From Prevotella sp. (GTDB taxonomy: Bacteria > Bacteroidota > Bacteroidia > Bacteroidales > Bacteroidaceae), in the NCBI GenBank assembly GCA_017413085.1, contig JAFPVC010000023.1, positions 1 to 47,782 on the forward strand: a stretch of 47,782 bases of DNA, read 5' to 3'. The notes under the pieces are model-generated. The model was not told where the DNA came from. It saw nothing but the letters and a program-made list of their open reading frames with translations, and did no database searches. The first letter of the stretch is position 1. Every line of letters starts with the position of its first letter. The translations under genes and the position numbers were made by a program. Positions 15,173 to 22,473 of the stretch are shown piece after piece.

Positions 15173-15241
15173 TGAATTAAGAATTAAGAGTTAAGAATTA
15201 AGATTGAGTAGCCAGGAATTATGCATTTTGAATTATGCATT
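15173..15241 (-). repeat. Gene-junction repeat, endolysin/gp36-like
   Basis: On the - strand: endolysin TAG, then TCAATGCATAATTC and related units, then TTAATTCTTAACTCTTAATTC, up to the gp36-like ATG. Confidence 0.8.
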
Positions 15242-15243
15242 GA

Positions 15244-15900
15244 CTAAAGCAGCACCTGCTTGGCTCGATCGATGTATTGCTGGCACTCTGTCCAACCTGT
15301 CAGACCGCCGTTTATTCTGCGGCGTATGCCCATGCCGTTGTCCTTGTTTGCCATGGCGAGGCAGTTCTTGGCGAAGAAATGTGCTGCACTGCGGAATGCT
15401 CCGGTGCGTCCTGCCAATAGGTCCGGCTGCTTCACTACGTCGTAGCCGCACCACTTGGCATACTCCTGGTAGTTGGCCTTACCGGTGTAGCCTATCAGAC
15501 CGCGACCTCTGTATCGCCATCCGTCGCCGCTGTCACGACTGCCGTTGCCCATGCGCATGGCATAGACGTAGTTGGCAATCTTCTCCGGCTTGTGGGCATA
15601 CTGCATAGCCTGCTCCATGGTGATGAAGCGTGCCGGCCACATGGTGCGCAGTCCCTTGGCTGAGTAGTTGAGGTTTTCTTCTGAGTTGCGCAGGCATCCG
15701 CTTTCCACCGCCACGTTGGCGAGGAAGTGCACCCAGTGGAGCGGTGTGGTGATGCCGCACTCCTTGGCGTAACGGTTGAGCAGTGCAGTGGCTTCGTCGG
15801 CGGTCATTGGCCTGCCGTCTTTCAGCCAGTTGCGGTTGCTCCTTATGTTCTTTTCTGCGTTAGGCATTATTGCCAGCAGCTGCTGTGTGGTTATCTCCAT
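15244..15900 (-). CDS. GH19 chitinase-like endolysin
   Basis: A 218-residue enzyme of glycoside hydrolase family 19. The catalytic Glu sits in LANVAVESGCL, followed by NLNYSAKGLR; the family signature RYRGRGLIGYTGKANY and the closing RRINGGLTGW are present. Phage members cut the peptidoglycan glycan strand at lysis. There is no signal peptide, so export needs the nearby holin. It ends the stretch downstream of the MuF gene; a 280-bp gap holding an RNA-like unit separates the two. Confidence 0.9.
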   Translation of the reverse strand: MEITTQQLLAIMPNAEKNIRSNRNWLKDGRPMTADEATALLNRYAKECGITTPLHWVHFLANVAVESGCLRNSEENLNYSAKGLRTMWPARFITMEQAMQYAHKPEKIANYVYAMRMGNGSRDSGDGWRYRGRGLIGYTGKANYQEYAKWCGYDVVKQPDLLAGRTGAFRSAAHFFAKNCLAMANKDNGMGIRRRINGGLTGWTECQQYIDRAKQVLL

Positions 15901-16059
15901 ATCTTTTGCTTTTTAAGGGTTATTCGTTGAAAAGCCTCCGCTATCCTCACGGACTGCGGAGGATGAAAACATTAATCAAAAATCAAAAATACTAACACAA
16001 CTAACTAATATGGTAAAAACAACTTTTTTGGATATATGATTCATTTTTTTTCATTTTTA

Positions 16060-16091
16060 TTTGGTGGTTTGAAATTTTGTTTGTAACTTTG
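16060..16091 (+). promoter_or_regulatory. Isolated + strand promoter inside the leftward operon
   Basis: TTTG (16060-16063) and TAACTTTG (16084-16091) are 20 bp apart, a perfect match. No protein gene lies downstream on this strand for 5 kb. A terminator follows within 70 bp. Confidence 0.8.
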
Positions 16092-16096
16092 CAATG

Positions 16097-16182
16097 TCTT
16101 CAATGACTACCCGCTGAGTATGCGTGGGGATTGGGCTTTATCGTACCGTCCCATTTAGGCTGTCTTCGGATAGCCTTTTTTT
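16097..16182 (+). ncRNA. Candidate small RNA of about 85 nt
   Basis: The unit is bounded by a consensus promoter and an intrinsic terminator (stem AGGCTGTC/GATAGCCT with a TTCG loop at 16157-16176, then a T-run). The only ATG frame inside is 7 codons. Local GC-rich segments (CCCGC...GCGTGGG and GGGA...TCCC) could pair. It runs convergently toward the MuF gene, and its 3' end touches the MuF stop codon. It would be fully complementary to the MuF-endolysin intergenic part of the late mRNA. It matches no RNA family I know. Expression is inferred from signals only. Confidence 0.6.
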
Positions 16183-17572
16183 ATTGTTCAATGCGTTTCC
16201 TAAACTCCTTATAGAAGTTCCTTTCTGAAACCATATACTTTTCTATTGATACCATTTTTTTGCCGACTGCCACCAGCACTTCCAAAGCTTCGCTGTTTAT
16301 CTCGAAGTATTGTTTGATTTCAGTGGCCATCTTGTTAGTTGGGTAAGTCGTGCACAGATTAAGGAATACTCTGTTCGTTTGTCCAACCGACTCTTTCAGT
16401 CTGCTTCCAATAGAACCTGTCCCTGTAATGGTTTTCAGGTCGTACATCTTATATACTCCTTTACGTGAGAATATGTAGTCTGCACTCCGAACTCCTTTTG
16501 GATTTGGCAGAAGAAATACTTTGTACCCATGCTTTATTGCTTTTTTTGCTCCTGCTAAAAGATTAGCGTAGTCAGAACTGTCTTTGCTAATGGCGGACAA
16601 TATATTTTTTTCAACTTTCTTGTATATTTTTAGTTCAGTGAGTTGACGTAGCTGACGAATATATTCTGCACCAGAAAGATTTGAAAGTTTGGCGAATATA
16701 TTCTTTGCATCAATGTCGCCACTCATCTTGTTTACAACAGCATCAATTCTGGTGCAGTGTCGGCAGTCCTTCTTCTTCTGATTCCTGAATAGCAGCTTCA
16801 GGCGGTTTTTCAGACTGCCGCCCTTGTTGGCGAAGCACTCGCTGCATGACTTTGGGAAATATGGATGCGTGTCGTTGAAGATATGGCCGTCCTTGCCAGG
16901 ATTGTTCTCCAGTCCTTGGTGCGGTGTGGCACCACTGTCACTGCCGTCAGAGGGTGGCAGCACTATCGGGTCATCGTTCTGCTCCAACGTACACTTGCAG
17001 TTCCATCGGTCGCCGGGGTGATGTTCGTTCCAGAACGGATGATCCACAGGAAGGTTCACACGGCGCAGCCAGTAGGAACGGTGCTTTGTCTCGGGTTCCT
17101 TGCTCGTGGTAGGCATCCAGCGCAGGTTAGGCATGATATCCTTGTCACGCTCATACTCCTGCCAGTCGGCAGCATTGTGCGCACGTATCACCGCAGTGTC
17201 ATACTCAGTCTTGAGCCATGCACCGCACTGGTGGCTCGCTATCTTCTGCACATCGTCACGCCACTGACTGAACGGCTTCAGTTTGCCATCCGGGCTAATT
17301 AGCTGACGCTGCATCTCACTACCCATGGTATGAACCTTGAAGGCGGCAAACACCTCGTTACCGTGGCGAAGCTCACGCAGGAAGTTATCTTCAAGCGTAG
17401 GCACTTGCGACTGCACCAGCCCCTCCACCGTGGCATCGTTGATGACGCGCAGCACCTCGCGCCACATTCCTGCCTCAATGCCGTTCTGTTCCTTCACGCC
17501 GTGCTCATAGACATACCTCGTGAAAGCATCGAGTATGTCGGCATCCACCCTGACCTCTGCGGCATTGTCCAT
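16181..17572 (-). CDS. MuF-type minor head protein with C-terminal toxin-like domain
   Basis: A protein of at least 463 residues. The N-terminal 220 or so match the Mu gpF/SPP1 gp7 head-morphogenesis domain (KHRSYWLRRVNLPVDHPFW, HPGDRWNCKCTLEQ). A Cys-rich linker follows (CSECFANKGG, KKKDCRHC). The last 160 residues resemble CdiA-CT/BECR-type tRNase toxin domains: NPKGVRSADYIF (Asp365), YKMYDLKT (Asp378, Lys380), then an RLKESVGQTNRVFLNL helix-strand. This part is visibly more AT-rich than the rest. MuF-toxin fusions are a known class of phage polymorphic toxins. No immunity gene lies downstream. Coding sequence appears to continue upstream of the ATG (SLYYGDAHCSCC), so the start is uncertain. 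Confidence 0.8.
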   Translation of the reverse strand: MDNAAEVRVDADILDAFTRYVYEHGVKEQNGIEAGMWREVLRVINDATVEGLVQSQVPTLEDNFLRELRHGNEVFAAFKVHTMGSEMQRQLISPDGKLKPFSQWRDDVQKIASHQCGAWLKTEYDTAVIRAHNAADWQEYERDKDIMPNLRWMPTTSKEPETKHRSYWLRRVNLPVDHPFWNEHHPGDRWNCKCTLEQNDDPIVLPPSDGSDSGATPHQGLENNPGKDGHIFNDTHPYFPKSCSECFANKGGSLKNRLKLLFRNQKKKDCRHCTRIDAVVNKMSGDIDAKNIFAKLSNLSGAEYIRQLRQLTELKIYKKVEKNILSAISKDSSDYANLLAGAKKAIKHGYKVFLLPNPKGVRSADYIFSRKGVYKMYDLKTITGTGSIGSRLKESVGQTNRVFLNLCTTYPTNKMATEIKQYFEINSEALEVLVAVGKKMVSIEKYMVSERNFYKEFRKRIEQ

Positions 17573-17640
17573 CGACGTGCCGTCAGTGCGGCAGCATGAA
17601 CAGTGGGCGTCGCCGTAATACAGGCTGTCAATCGTGGCGG

Positions 17641-18990
17641 TCAGATCATCGTTGCCCCGCTCACCGGCGAGGCTACCGCGAAAAAACTCTTGAGGCGGTT
17701 TTTCAGGGATGAAGGTTGATTGGATGAAGGTTGAATGTTTGTTTGTTTTGCTGTGTCACCAGATAATATCTCCTCCATCATCTTTTTTCTTTCCTCACTC
17801 ATCTTCTTCTGTTCGTCGTAGTTCTCCGGCTTGGCAATGGCGAAAGTCTCATAGAGCCAGTCATCATCCATAGGCAGTCCCATGGTGTGCAGTCCCTGCA
17901 CTATCTCCAACTGCGTCTTCGGGTCGGTCTTATCCTTGCGTGCATACACGAACTCACCGCCCTCCACGTTGAAGCCCAGTTGCTGGAACACGGGGCGCAT
18001 GTCGTAGTTGAGCACGTTGAGGATGGTTTCGCGGTCATCCTCGTTCATTGACTGCTCCTCTTCACGGTGCACCGAACCGAGAGCCTGCGTGCCCGTGTCC
18101 TGTGCATCGGTAGTCAGGGTGTTGCCCAGCACACGGATGGAAATCTTCGCATCCCAATAGTCGGCAAACTGCTTGTATAGTTCGCCAGAGCCGGTCTTGT
18201 TGCCTGCCTCCACCAGACGGAGGTCGCTGCCCGATGGGTGGATATACACCGCATTGGTGCCCTGCGCCCTTGCATCGGCAATGAGGCGGCGGCGTGCCTC
18301 CTCGTCGCCGGCATCGTAGGTATATTCGCGTATGGGCATACCGAAGATATTGCAGAACTTCGCCCAGTCGCTCATGTCGCCGCGCTTGTAGAGAACGGCG
18401 GGAAGCAGTTCGGCGAAGATGCCCAGTCCACGCTCAGAACCCACGAACATCATGTTGTCGAACTCATCGATAGGCACACCGTCCTGATCGCCCTGGAAGC
18501 GCAGCAGTCTGCCACGCACAGGGTCGTAGTGCTTGCGGTTGATGAGGTCGAAGCGTATGTTGCCGTCATCGTCGGTATAGAACTGGAAGAGCGAGAAGCC
18601 CCAGAACTCAGCCATGATGATTTCCTTCCTCAGTTCACGGAACCACGGCGAGCGCAGCTGTCGCGTCACCTCCTCGTCGGTCACGCCGTCGCGCTGGAAG
18701 GCGATGGGGAAGCCCGTAACGCCACGCAGGCGCTTGGCGAGCGTGCCGGAGAGGTGAAGGTCGAGCATGGCAGAGTCGTACATGTCGTACAGCCTTGCAC
18801 GGTTGGAGTAGTCTATGCTCCTGGCGAGCAACAGCGACTGCATGTAAGCCTTCATGTCGAACATGAACACTTCGGGCATCTGCAGTATCACGTCGGGCTG
18901 ACGCTGTCCCGGCTCGGTGCGCATGCCGCCCTGCTGTATGCGGTTCTGCTTGTGTTTGAGCAGTGATTTAACGGTGTTTGAACGTTTCAT
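17641..18990 (-). CDS. Portal protein, Mu gp29-like (DUF935)
   Basis: A 449-residue portal. It forms the ring through which DNA enters and leaves the capsid. Recognisable parts are YDSAMLDLHLSGTLAKRL, IIMAEFWGFSLFQF, the DUF935-type GLGIFAELLPAVLYKRG...DWAKFCNIFGMPIREY, and ISIRVLGNTLTTD. It lies between terminase and MuF as in Mu. Near its 3' end is T-TTT-TTC in frame (17686-17680), where a -1 slip would enter the MuF frame. The C-terminal SLKNRLKSFF resembles SLKNRLKLLF in the MuF protein. A GTCGCTG hairpin lies 19 bp upstream of its ATG. Confidence 0.9.
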   Translation of the reverse strand: MKRSNTVKSLLKHKQNRIQQGGMRTEPGQRQPDVILQMPEVFMFDMKAYMQSLLLARSIDYSNRARLYDMYDSAMLDLHLSGTLAKRLRGVTGFPIAFQRDGVTDEEVTRQLRSPWFRELRKEIIMAEFWGFSLFQFYTDDDGNIRFDLINRKHYDPVRGRLLRFQGDQDGVPIDEFDNMMFVGSERGLGIFAELLPAVLYKRGDMSDWAKFCNIFGMPIREYTYDAGDEEARRRLIADARAQGTNAVYIHPSGSDLRLVEAGNKTGSGELYKQFADYWDAKISIRVLGNTLTTDAQDTGTQALGSVHREEEQSMNEDDRETILNVLNYDMRPVFQQLGFNVEGGEFVYARKDKTDPKTQLEIVQGLHTMGLPMDDDWLYETFAIAKPENYDEQKKMSEERKKMMEEILSGDTAKQTNIQPSSNQPSSLKNRLKSFFAVASPVSGATMI

Positions 18991-19009
18991 GTTATTCTCT
19001 TTTTATGGG

Positions 19010-19028
19010 GTCGCTGTGGTACAGCGAC
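19010..19028 (-). repeat. GTCGCTG hairpin copy 4
   Basis: GTCGCTGTGGTACAGCGAC, 19 bp upstream of the portal ATG and adjoining a gene-junction repeat. Confidence 0.8.
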
Positions 19029-19035
19029 ATACTGA

Positions 19036-19071
19036 ACAAATTATGAATTATGCATTATGAATTGTGCATTG
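19036..19071 (-). repeat. Gene-junction repeat, terminase/portal
   Basis: On the - strand the terminase TGA is followed at once by CAATGCACAATTCATAATG, then hairpin copy 4 and the portal ATG. Confidence 0.8.
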
Positions 19072-20601
19072 TCACATGCGGTATGGGTTGTCTTCGTTGA
19101 GTTCCTTGTATGATATGGTGACGGGCGGCTGCATTTCCACGGTCTTCTCACCGATGATGGTCACGGCACCCTCTATGCAGTCGGGACCGTCGGCACAATA
19201 CGGCAGGTGCATCTCGAAGAGGCGGAACTGTTCCATGAGCTCCTGCATGTGGGGATTGTCACGCTCCTGTTCATTGAACACCCACGCACCGTTGCGGTCA
19301 ATGGGTTCAAGGTTCGCCTCTATGCGCGTGGCCTTCTCCGTCTTCTTGCGCTCATCGCCCTTGATGAACAGTTCCCTGCCGCGCTTCTTCGACTCCTCAC
19401 GCAGCAGCGGCTTGAACACCTGGTTGAAGAAAGGATCCTGCAGTTTGTTGTTCTCCATGTAGCAATACACTGTAGTCTTGCCGCCCACGTAGTCCACGAG
19501 GTCGAAGTACCAGCCTATGAAGGCGGCGTTAAGCTCGCGTGCCAGGAAACCCTTGATGATGTAGTACACGCCCTTGAGCCTACCCACGAGCCACACCGCC
19601 TTGGTGCTGCTCTGCTTCTTGCGCGAGTCGCTGTAGGCTGGGTCGCCGTAGATGACGAGGAAAGGAAACCTGGACAGTGCCGGCACCTTGCCCATGGGAA
19701 GGTTGCGAAATATGGTGCCGTCGCTCACGGGGTTGTTGAAATACTCCGCCTGAGCGTTTTTCTGCGATATGTTGGCAAGCACGGTGTCAATCTGCTCCTC
19801 CGTGTTCTTCTGCGGCCACGTTGAGCGTCCGTTCTTGTCGCGTATGTTGACTATGTCCCAGTGGCGTGCCTTTTCTCCTGCACGCTTGATGCAACAGTCG
19901 CGTGCGATGATGTTGCCGCACCACAGTATCAGCGTAGGCTCGGATATGGAGCGCGTGGGGTAAAGCGCACCCTCGAACCAGTCCCACTTCTTCTTCAACG
20001 TCTCAGGATTGCGGCAGTCCTCGTCGGTGTCGTAGTCGTCGAGGTATATCACATCGGGGCGCACCTCCTCGTTTCTCGCACCGCGCGGTGCACTGCCAGC
20101 ACCCAGAGCCACGAACTTGGCACCGCAGCGTGCGGTGAAGTCGCGGTCGGTCCAGGAACCGAGCGTCACCTGCGTGCCGTAGAATTGCTTTAATCTCGGA
20201 TTGCTCTCAAAGTTTATCTTGTAGGGAGCAAGCAGACGGATGGCAGAGGTCTCGGTGGCACTGGCAAGCACGAAGAAACGCTTGCGCCCGGTGAGAGCCA
20301 GATACATGTTGATGAACATCGCCACGGTTGACTTTGCCAGCTCACGGCTCCACGACAGCACCTCATACCATTCCGGGTGCTCAATGATGCGGCGTATGGC
20401 ACGCTTGTGGAACTGTGCAAAGTCATACCTGGCGTATTTCGGGAAGAAATACTTAATCCACTCCACCGGGTCGTGTTCCAGTTCCATGCGGCGTCGCTCT
20501 ATGTCGCGCACAGACAGTCCGTCGTCCACGGGAACGTCGGCTGCCATGGCCTTGTGGTGCTCAGCCCACCGCTGCAGTGCTTTCTTTTCTTCTTGTGTCA
20601 T
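19072..20601 (-). CDS. Terminase large subunit, Mu gp28-like
   Basis: A 509-residue packaging motor. The ATPase half shows a degenerate Walker A region, VLSWSRELAKSTVAMF, a LASATETSAIRLL segment, and Walker B VIYLDDYDTDED. The nuclease half has the first acidic residue in VIYGDPAYSDSR and later acidic residues around VYCYMENNK. It packages phage DNA into the prohead using ATP. It lies downstream of TerS and upstream of the portal. Both flanking junctions carry the GTCGCTG hairpin. Confidence 0.9.
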   Translation of the reverse strand: MTQEEKKALQRWAEHHKAMAADVPVDDGLSVRDIERRRMELEHDPVEWIKYFFPKYARYDFAQFHKRAIRRIIEHPEWYEVLSWSRELAKSTVAMFINMYLALTGRKRFFVLASATETSAIRLLAPYKINFESNPRLKQFYGTQVTLGSWTDRDFTARCGAKFVALGAGSAPRGARNEEVRPDVIYLDDYDTDEDCRNPETLKKKWDWFEGALYPTRSISEPTLILWCGNIIARDCCIKRAGEKARHWDIVNIRDKNGRSTWPQKNTEEQIDTVLANISQKNAQAEYFNNPVSDGTIFRNLPMGKVPALSRFPFLVIYGDPAYSDSRKKQSSTKAVWLVGRLKGVYYIIKGFLARELNAAFIGWYFDLVDYVGGKTTVYCYMENNKLQDPFFNQVFKPLLREESKKRGRELFIKGDERKKTEKATRIEANLEPIDRNGAWVFNEQERDNPHMQELMEQFRLFEMHLPYCADGPDCIEGAVTIIGEKTVEMQPPVTISYKELNEDNPYRM

Positions 20602-20616
20602 CTTTTCCCTTTAATG

Positions 20617-20635
20617 GTCGCTGTGGTACAGCGAC
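20617..20635 (-). repeat. GTCGCTG hairpin copy 5
   Basis: GTCGCTGTGGTACAGCGAC, 15 bp upstream of the large terminase ATG, in the short TerS-TerL gap. Confidence 0.8.
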
Positions 20636-20643
20636 ATACTAAA

Positions 20644-21093
20644 CTACTTCAGCTGGTCTTTGAGGAAGGCGTCGAGCAGGTCGCTAAACTCCTTCGCCTT
20701 GTCGAGATCGAGCGGGCGCAGCCAGTTGGTGAAGCGTATGCCCACGTCCACTATGTCGGCAATGCCCACGTCGCTCTCAATCTTCTTAATCGCAGAGGCG
20801 AGCTTGGCGAGCGTGTCGGCCTCTGCCACGGTGGCGAAGCGCTGACCCTCCTCACGCTGGTTGATGTTGTTGTTTATCTCCACTATCTGGCGGTTAAGCC
20901 CTGCCAGTATCTGTGCAGGAGTGATGGTGAGCGCAGCCTTCTGGTCGTCCCAGTTGTCGGCGGCAATCCATCGTGCCACGGTCTGGCGCGTCACGCCCAC
21001 CTTCTGTGCAATCTCCTCCTGCGTGTAGGAGCCGTTTACGTAGAGCGACTTAGCTATGTCGCGCTTGTTTATGCCTTGCTTAGTCTGTTTCAT
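20644..21093 (-). CDS. Terminase small subunit, Mu gp27-like (DUF1804-like)
   Basis: A DNA-recognition subunit of the packaging motor. The N-terminal HTH reads GSYTQEEIAQKVGVTRQTVARWI; the rest is a helical oligomerisation region (ILAGLNRQIVEINNNINQ...LAKLASAIKKIESDVG). An in-frame ATG at 21129 would add 12 residues. I chose 21093 because the leftward promoter places the transcript start at about 21092, beside this ATG, so the message would be leaderless or nearly so. First gene of the leftward late operon. Confidence 0.82.
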   Translation of the reverse strand: MKQTKQGINKRDIAKSLYVNGSYTQEEIAQKVGVTRQTVARWIAADNWDDQKAALTITPAQILAGLNRQIVEINNNINQREEGQRFATVAEADTLAKLASAIKKIESDVGIADIVDVGIRFTNWLRPLDLDKAKEFSDLLDAFLKDQLK

Positions 21094-21098
21094 GGGTG

Positions 21099-21130
21099 CA
21101 AAATTACTTGTTTTCGCGGTGTCGTACAAC
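21099..21130 (-). promoter_or_regulatory. Leftward late promoter
   Basis: On the - strand GTTG (21127-21130) and TAATTTTG (21099-21106) are 20 bp apart. It should serve the terminase-to-gp37 operon. GTCGTA (21121-21126) overlaps it and pairs as an inverted repeat with TACGAC at 21182-21187. Confidence 0.7.
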
Positions 21131-21197
21131 TCACTGTTTTATGATGTACGCAGTTGCGTATATGATGCACTCACAGCCGTTTACGACAAAACGGCAG

Positions 21198-21229
21198 TTT
21201 GCACACATCGACGGAATAGCGTAATTTTG
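21198..21229 (+). promoter_or_regulatory. Rightward late promoter
   Basis: TTTG (21198-21201) and TAATTTTG (21222-21229) are 20 bp apart, with the same -7 box as the leftward late promoter. It should serve the capsid-tail operon. Confidence 0.75.
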
Positions 21230-21291
21230 CAGCGTGATTCATAATCCGCAATACTTCAATTCTTAAACTTTTCAATTCTTCAATCCTATAA

Positions 21292-22410
21292 ATGAAAAAG
21301 AAAGACGACACACGATTCTTCAACGTAGTGGAAAGTGCCGACGGCACCGCCACCATACTGCTCTACGGCGACATGGGTGAGGGCGATGCTGTGGACAGCG
21401 GACGCGTCGTTACCGAACTGATGCAGGTAGCAGGACGCTACAAGCACATAGACGTGCGCATCAACTCAAGAGGCGGTGACGTGTTTGCCGGCATGGCAAT
21501 ATACAACGCCCTGCGCCAGGCTGATGGCGACATCACCATCTACGTTGACGGCATGGCTGCATCAATAGCTGCAGTGGTGGCACTGTGCGGCAAGCCTCTC
21601 ATGATGAGCCCATACGCACGCCTCATGCTACATCAGGTGAGCGGCGGTGGTTACGGTGGTGCTGAGTGGCTGCGCTCCGTGGCCGACCAGATAGAACGCA
21701 TAGAGACCGACCTTGCCGCCATGCTGTCGAAGAGGTTAGGCACGACACCAGAGGACGTGAAGGCACGCTACTTCGACGGACGCGACCACTGGCTGACAGC
21801 CACAGAGGCGGTCGATATGGGTATGGCCGACGGCATCTACGACATGCCAGAGGCGACAGACCTCTCGCAAAACACCGATGACGAGATTTACACTTATTTC
21901 AACAACCGGCTCCACGGAGCCATTAATCAAGAAGAAATGGCACTTATAGACGACATCAAGGCACTGCCGACCTTTGAGGACAAGGCAGACGCAAGCGCCG
22001 TAGTGGCGCACATCAAGGAACTGGAAAGCCAGTCGGCACAGGCGGAAGCCCTGCGCCAGGCCAACCAGCAGTACAAGAACCGCATTGCGGAACTGGAAAG
22101 CAAGGAGGTGGATGCCTACCTTAACAAGGCTGTGGCTGACGGCAAACTCACCGCAGAGCAGCTGCCAAGCATGAAGAAACTCATGGAGGCAGACCGCGAG
22201 ACCGCTACGCAGCTCATCGACAGCATGAAACCGCAGAAACGCCAGACACGCGCCGCCGACGTGTTCAACGAAGGCACGGCAGCCGTCATGGAAAACAAGA
22301 CGTGGGACCAGCTGGACCACGACAACCAACTTGCCATGCTGAAGGCGCAGAACCCAACCCTCTTCGCACAGAAGTACAAGGAGAAGTTCGGCGTGGAGTA
22401 CAATGCGTAA
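21292..22410 (+). CDS. ClpP-type prohead protease with C-terminal scaffold
   Basis: A 372-residue fusion. Residues 1-190 are a ClpP/S14-like serine protease: VRINSRGGDVFAGMAIYNAL, the catalytic Ser91 in DGMAASIAAVV, and His114 in ARLMLHQVSGG. Residues 216-372 are a charged helical scaffold (HIKELESQSAQAEALRQAN). The protease trims scaffold and capsid during head maturation. This mirrors the Mu I/Z gene pair. The stop lies in a gene-junction repeat that encodes the last residues (YNA). Confidence 0.9.
   Translation: MKKKDDTRFFNVVESADGTATILLYGDMGEGDAVDSGRVVTELMQVAGRYKHIDVRINSRGGDVFAGMAIYNALRQADGDITIYVDGMAASIAAVVALCGKPLMMSPYARLMLHQVSGGGYGGAEWLRSVADQIERIETDLAAMLSKRLGTTPEDVKARYFDGRDHWLTATEAVDMGMADGIYDMPEATDLSQNTDDEIYTYFNNRLHGAINQEEMALIDDIKALPTFEDKADASAVVAHIKELESQSAQAEALRQANQQYKNRIAELESKEVDAYLNKAVADGKLTAEQLPSMKKLMEADRETATQLIDSMKPQKRQTRAADVFNEGTAAVMENKTWDQLDHDNQLAMLKAQNPTLFAQKYKEKFGVEYNA
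21937..22410 (+). CDS. Nested scaffold protein (internal start)
   Basis: An in-frame ATG at residue 216 of the protease follows the purine-rich AAGAAGAA and a small GGCTCC/GGAGCC hairpin. It would yield a 157-residue coiled-coil protein, MALIDDIKALPTFED onward, equal to the scaffold domain alone. Mu produces its Z scaffold from inside gene I in this way. Internal initiation here is inferred. Confidence 0.5.
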   Translation: MALIDDIKALPTFEDKADASAVVAHIKELESQSAQAEALRQANQQYKNRIAELESKEVDAYLNKAVADGKLTAEQLPSMKKLMEADRETATQLIDSMKPQKRQTRAADVFNEGTAAVMENKTWDQLDHDNQLAMLKAQNPTLFAQKYKEKFGVEYNA

Positions 22411-22470
22411 TTCATAATGCATAATTCATAATTATTCAATTCCCAAATCTTAATTCATAATTCTTAATTC
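22402..22470 (+). repeat. Gene-junction repeat, protease/capsid
   Basis: AATGCGTAATTCATAATGC supplies the protease stop; TTAATTCATAATTCTTAATTC follows up to the capsid ATG. Confidence 0.85.
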
Positions 22471-22473
22471 ACT

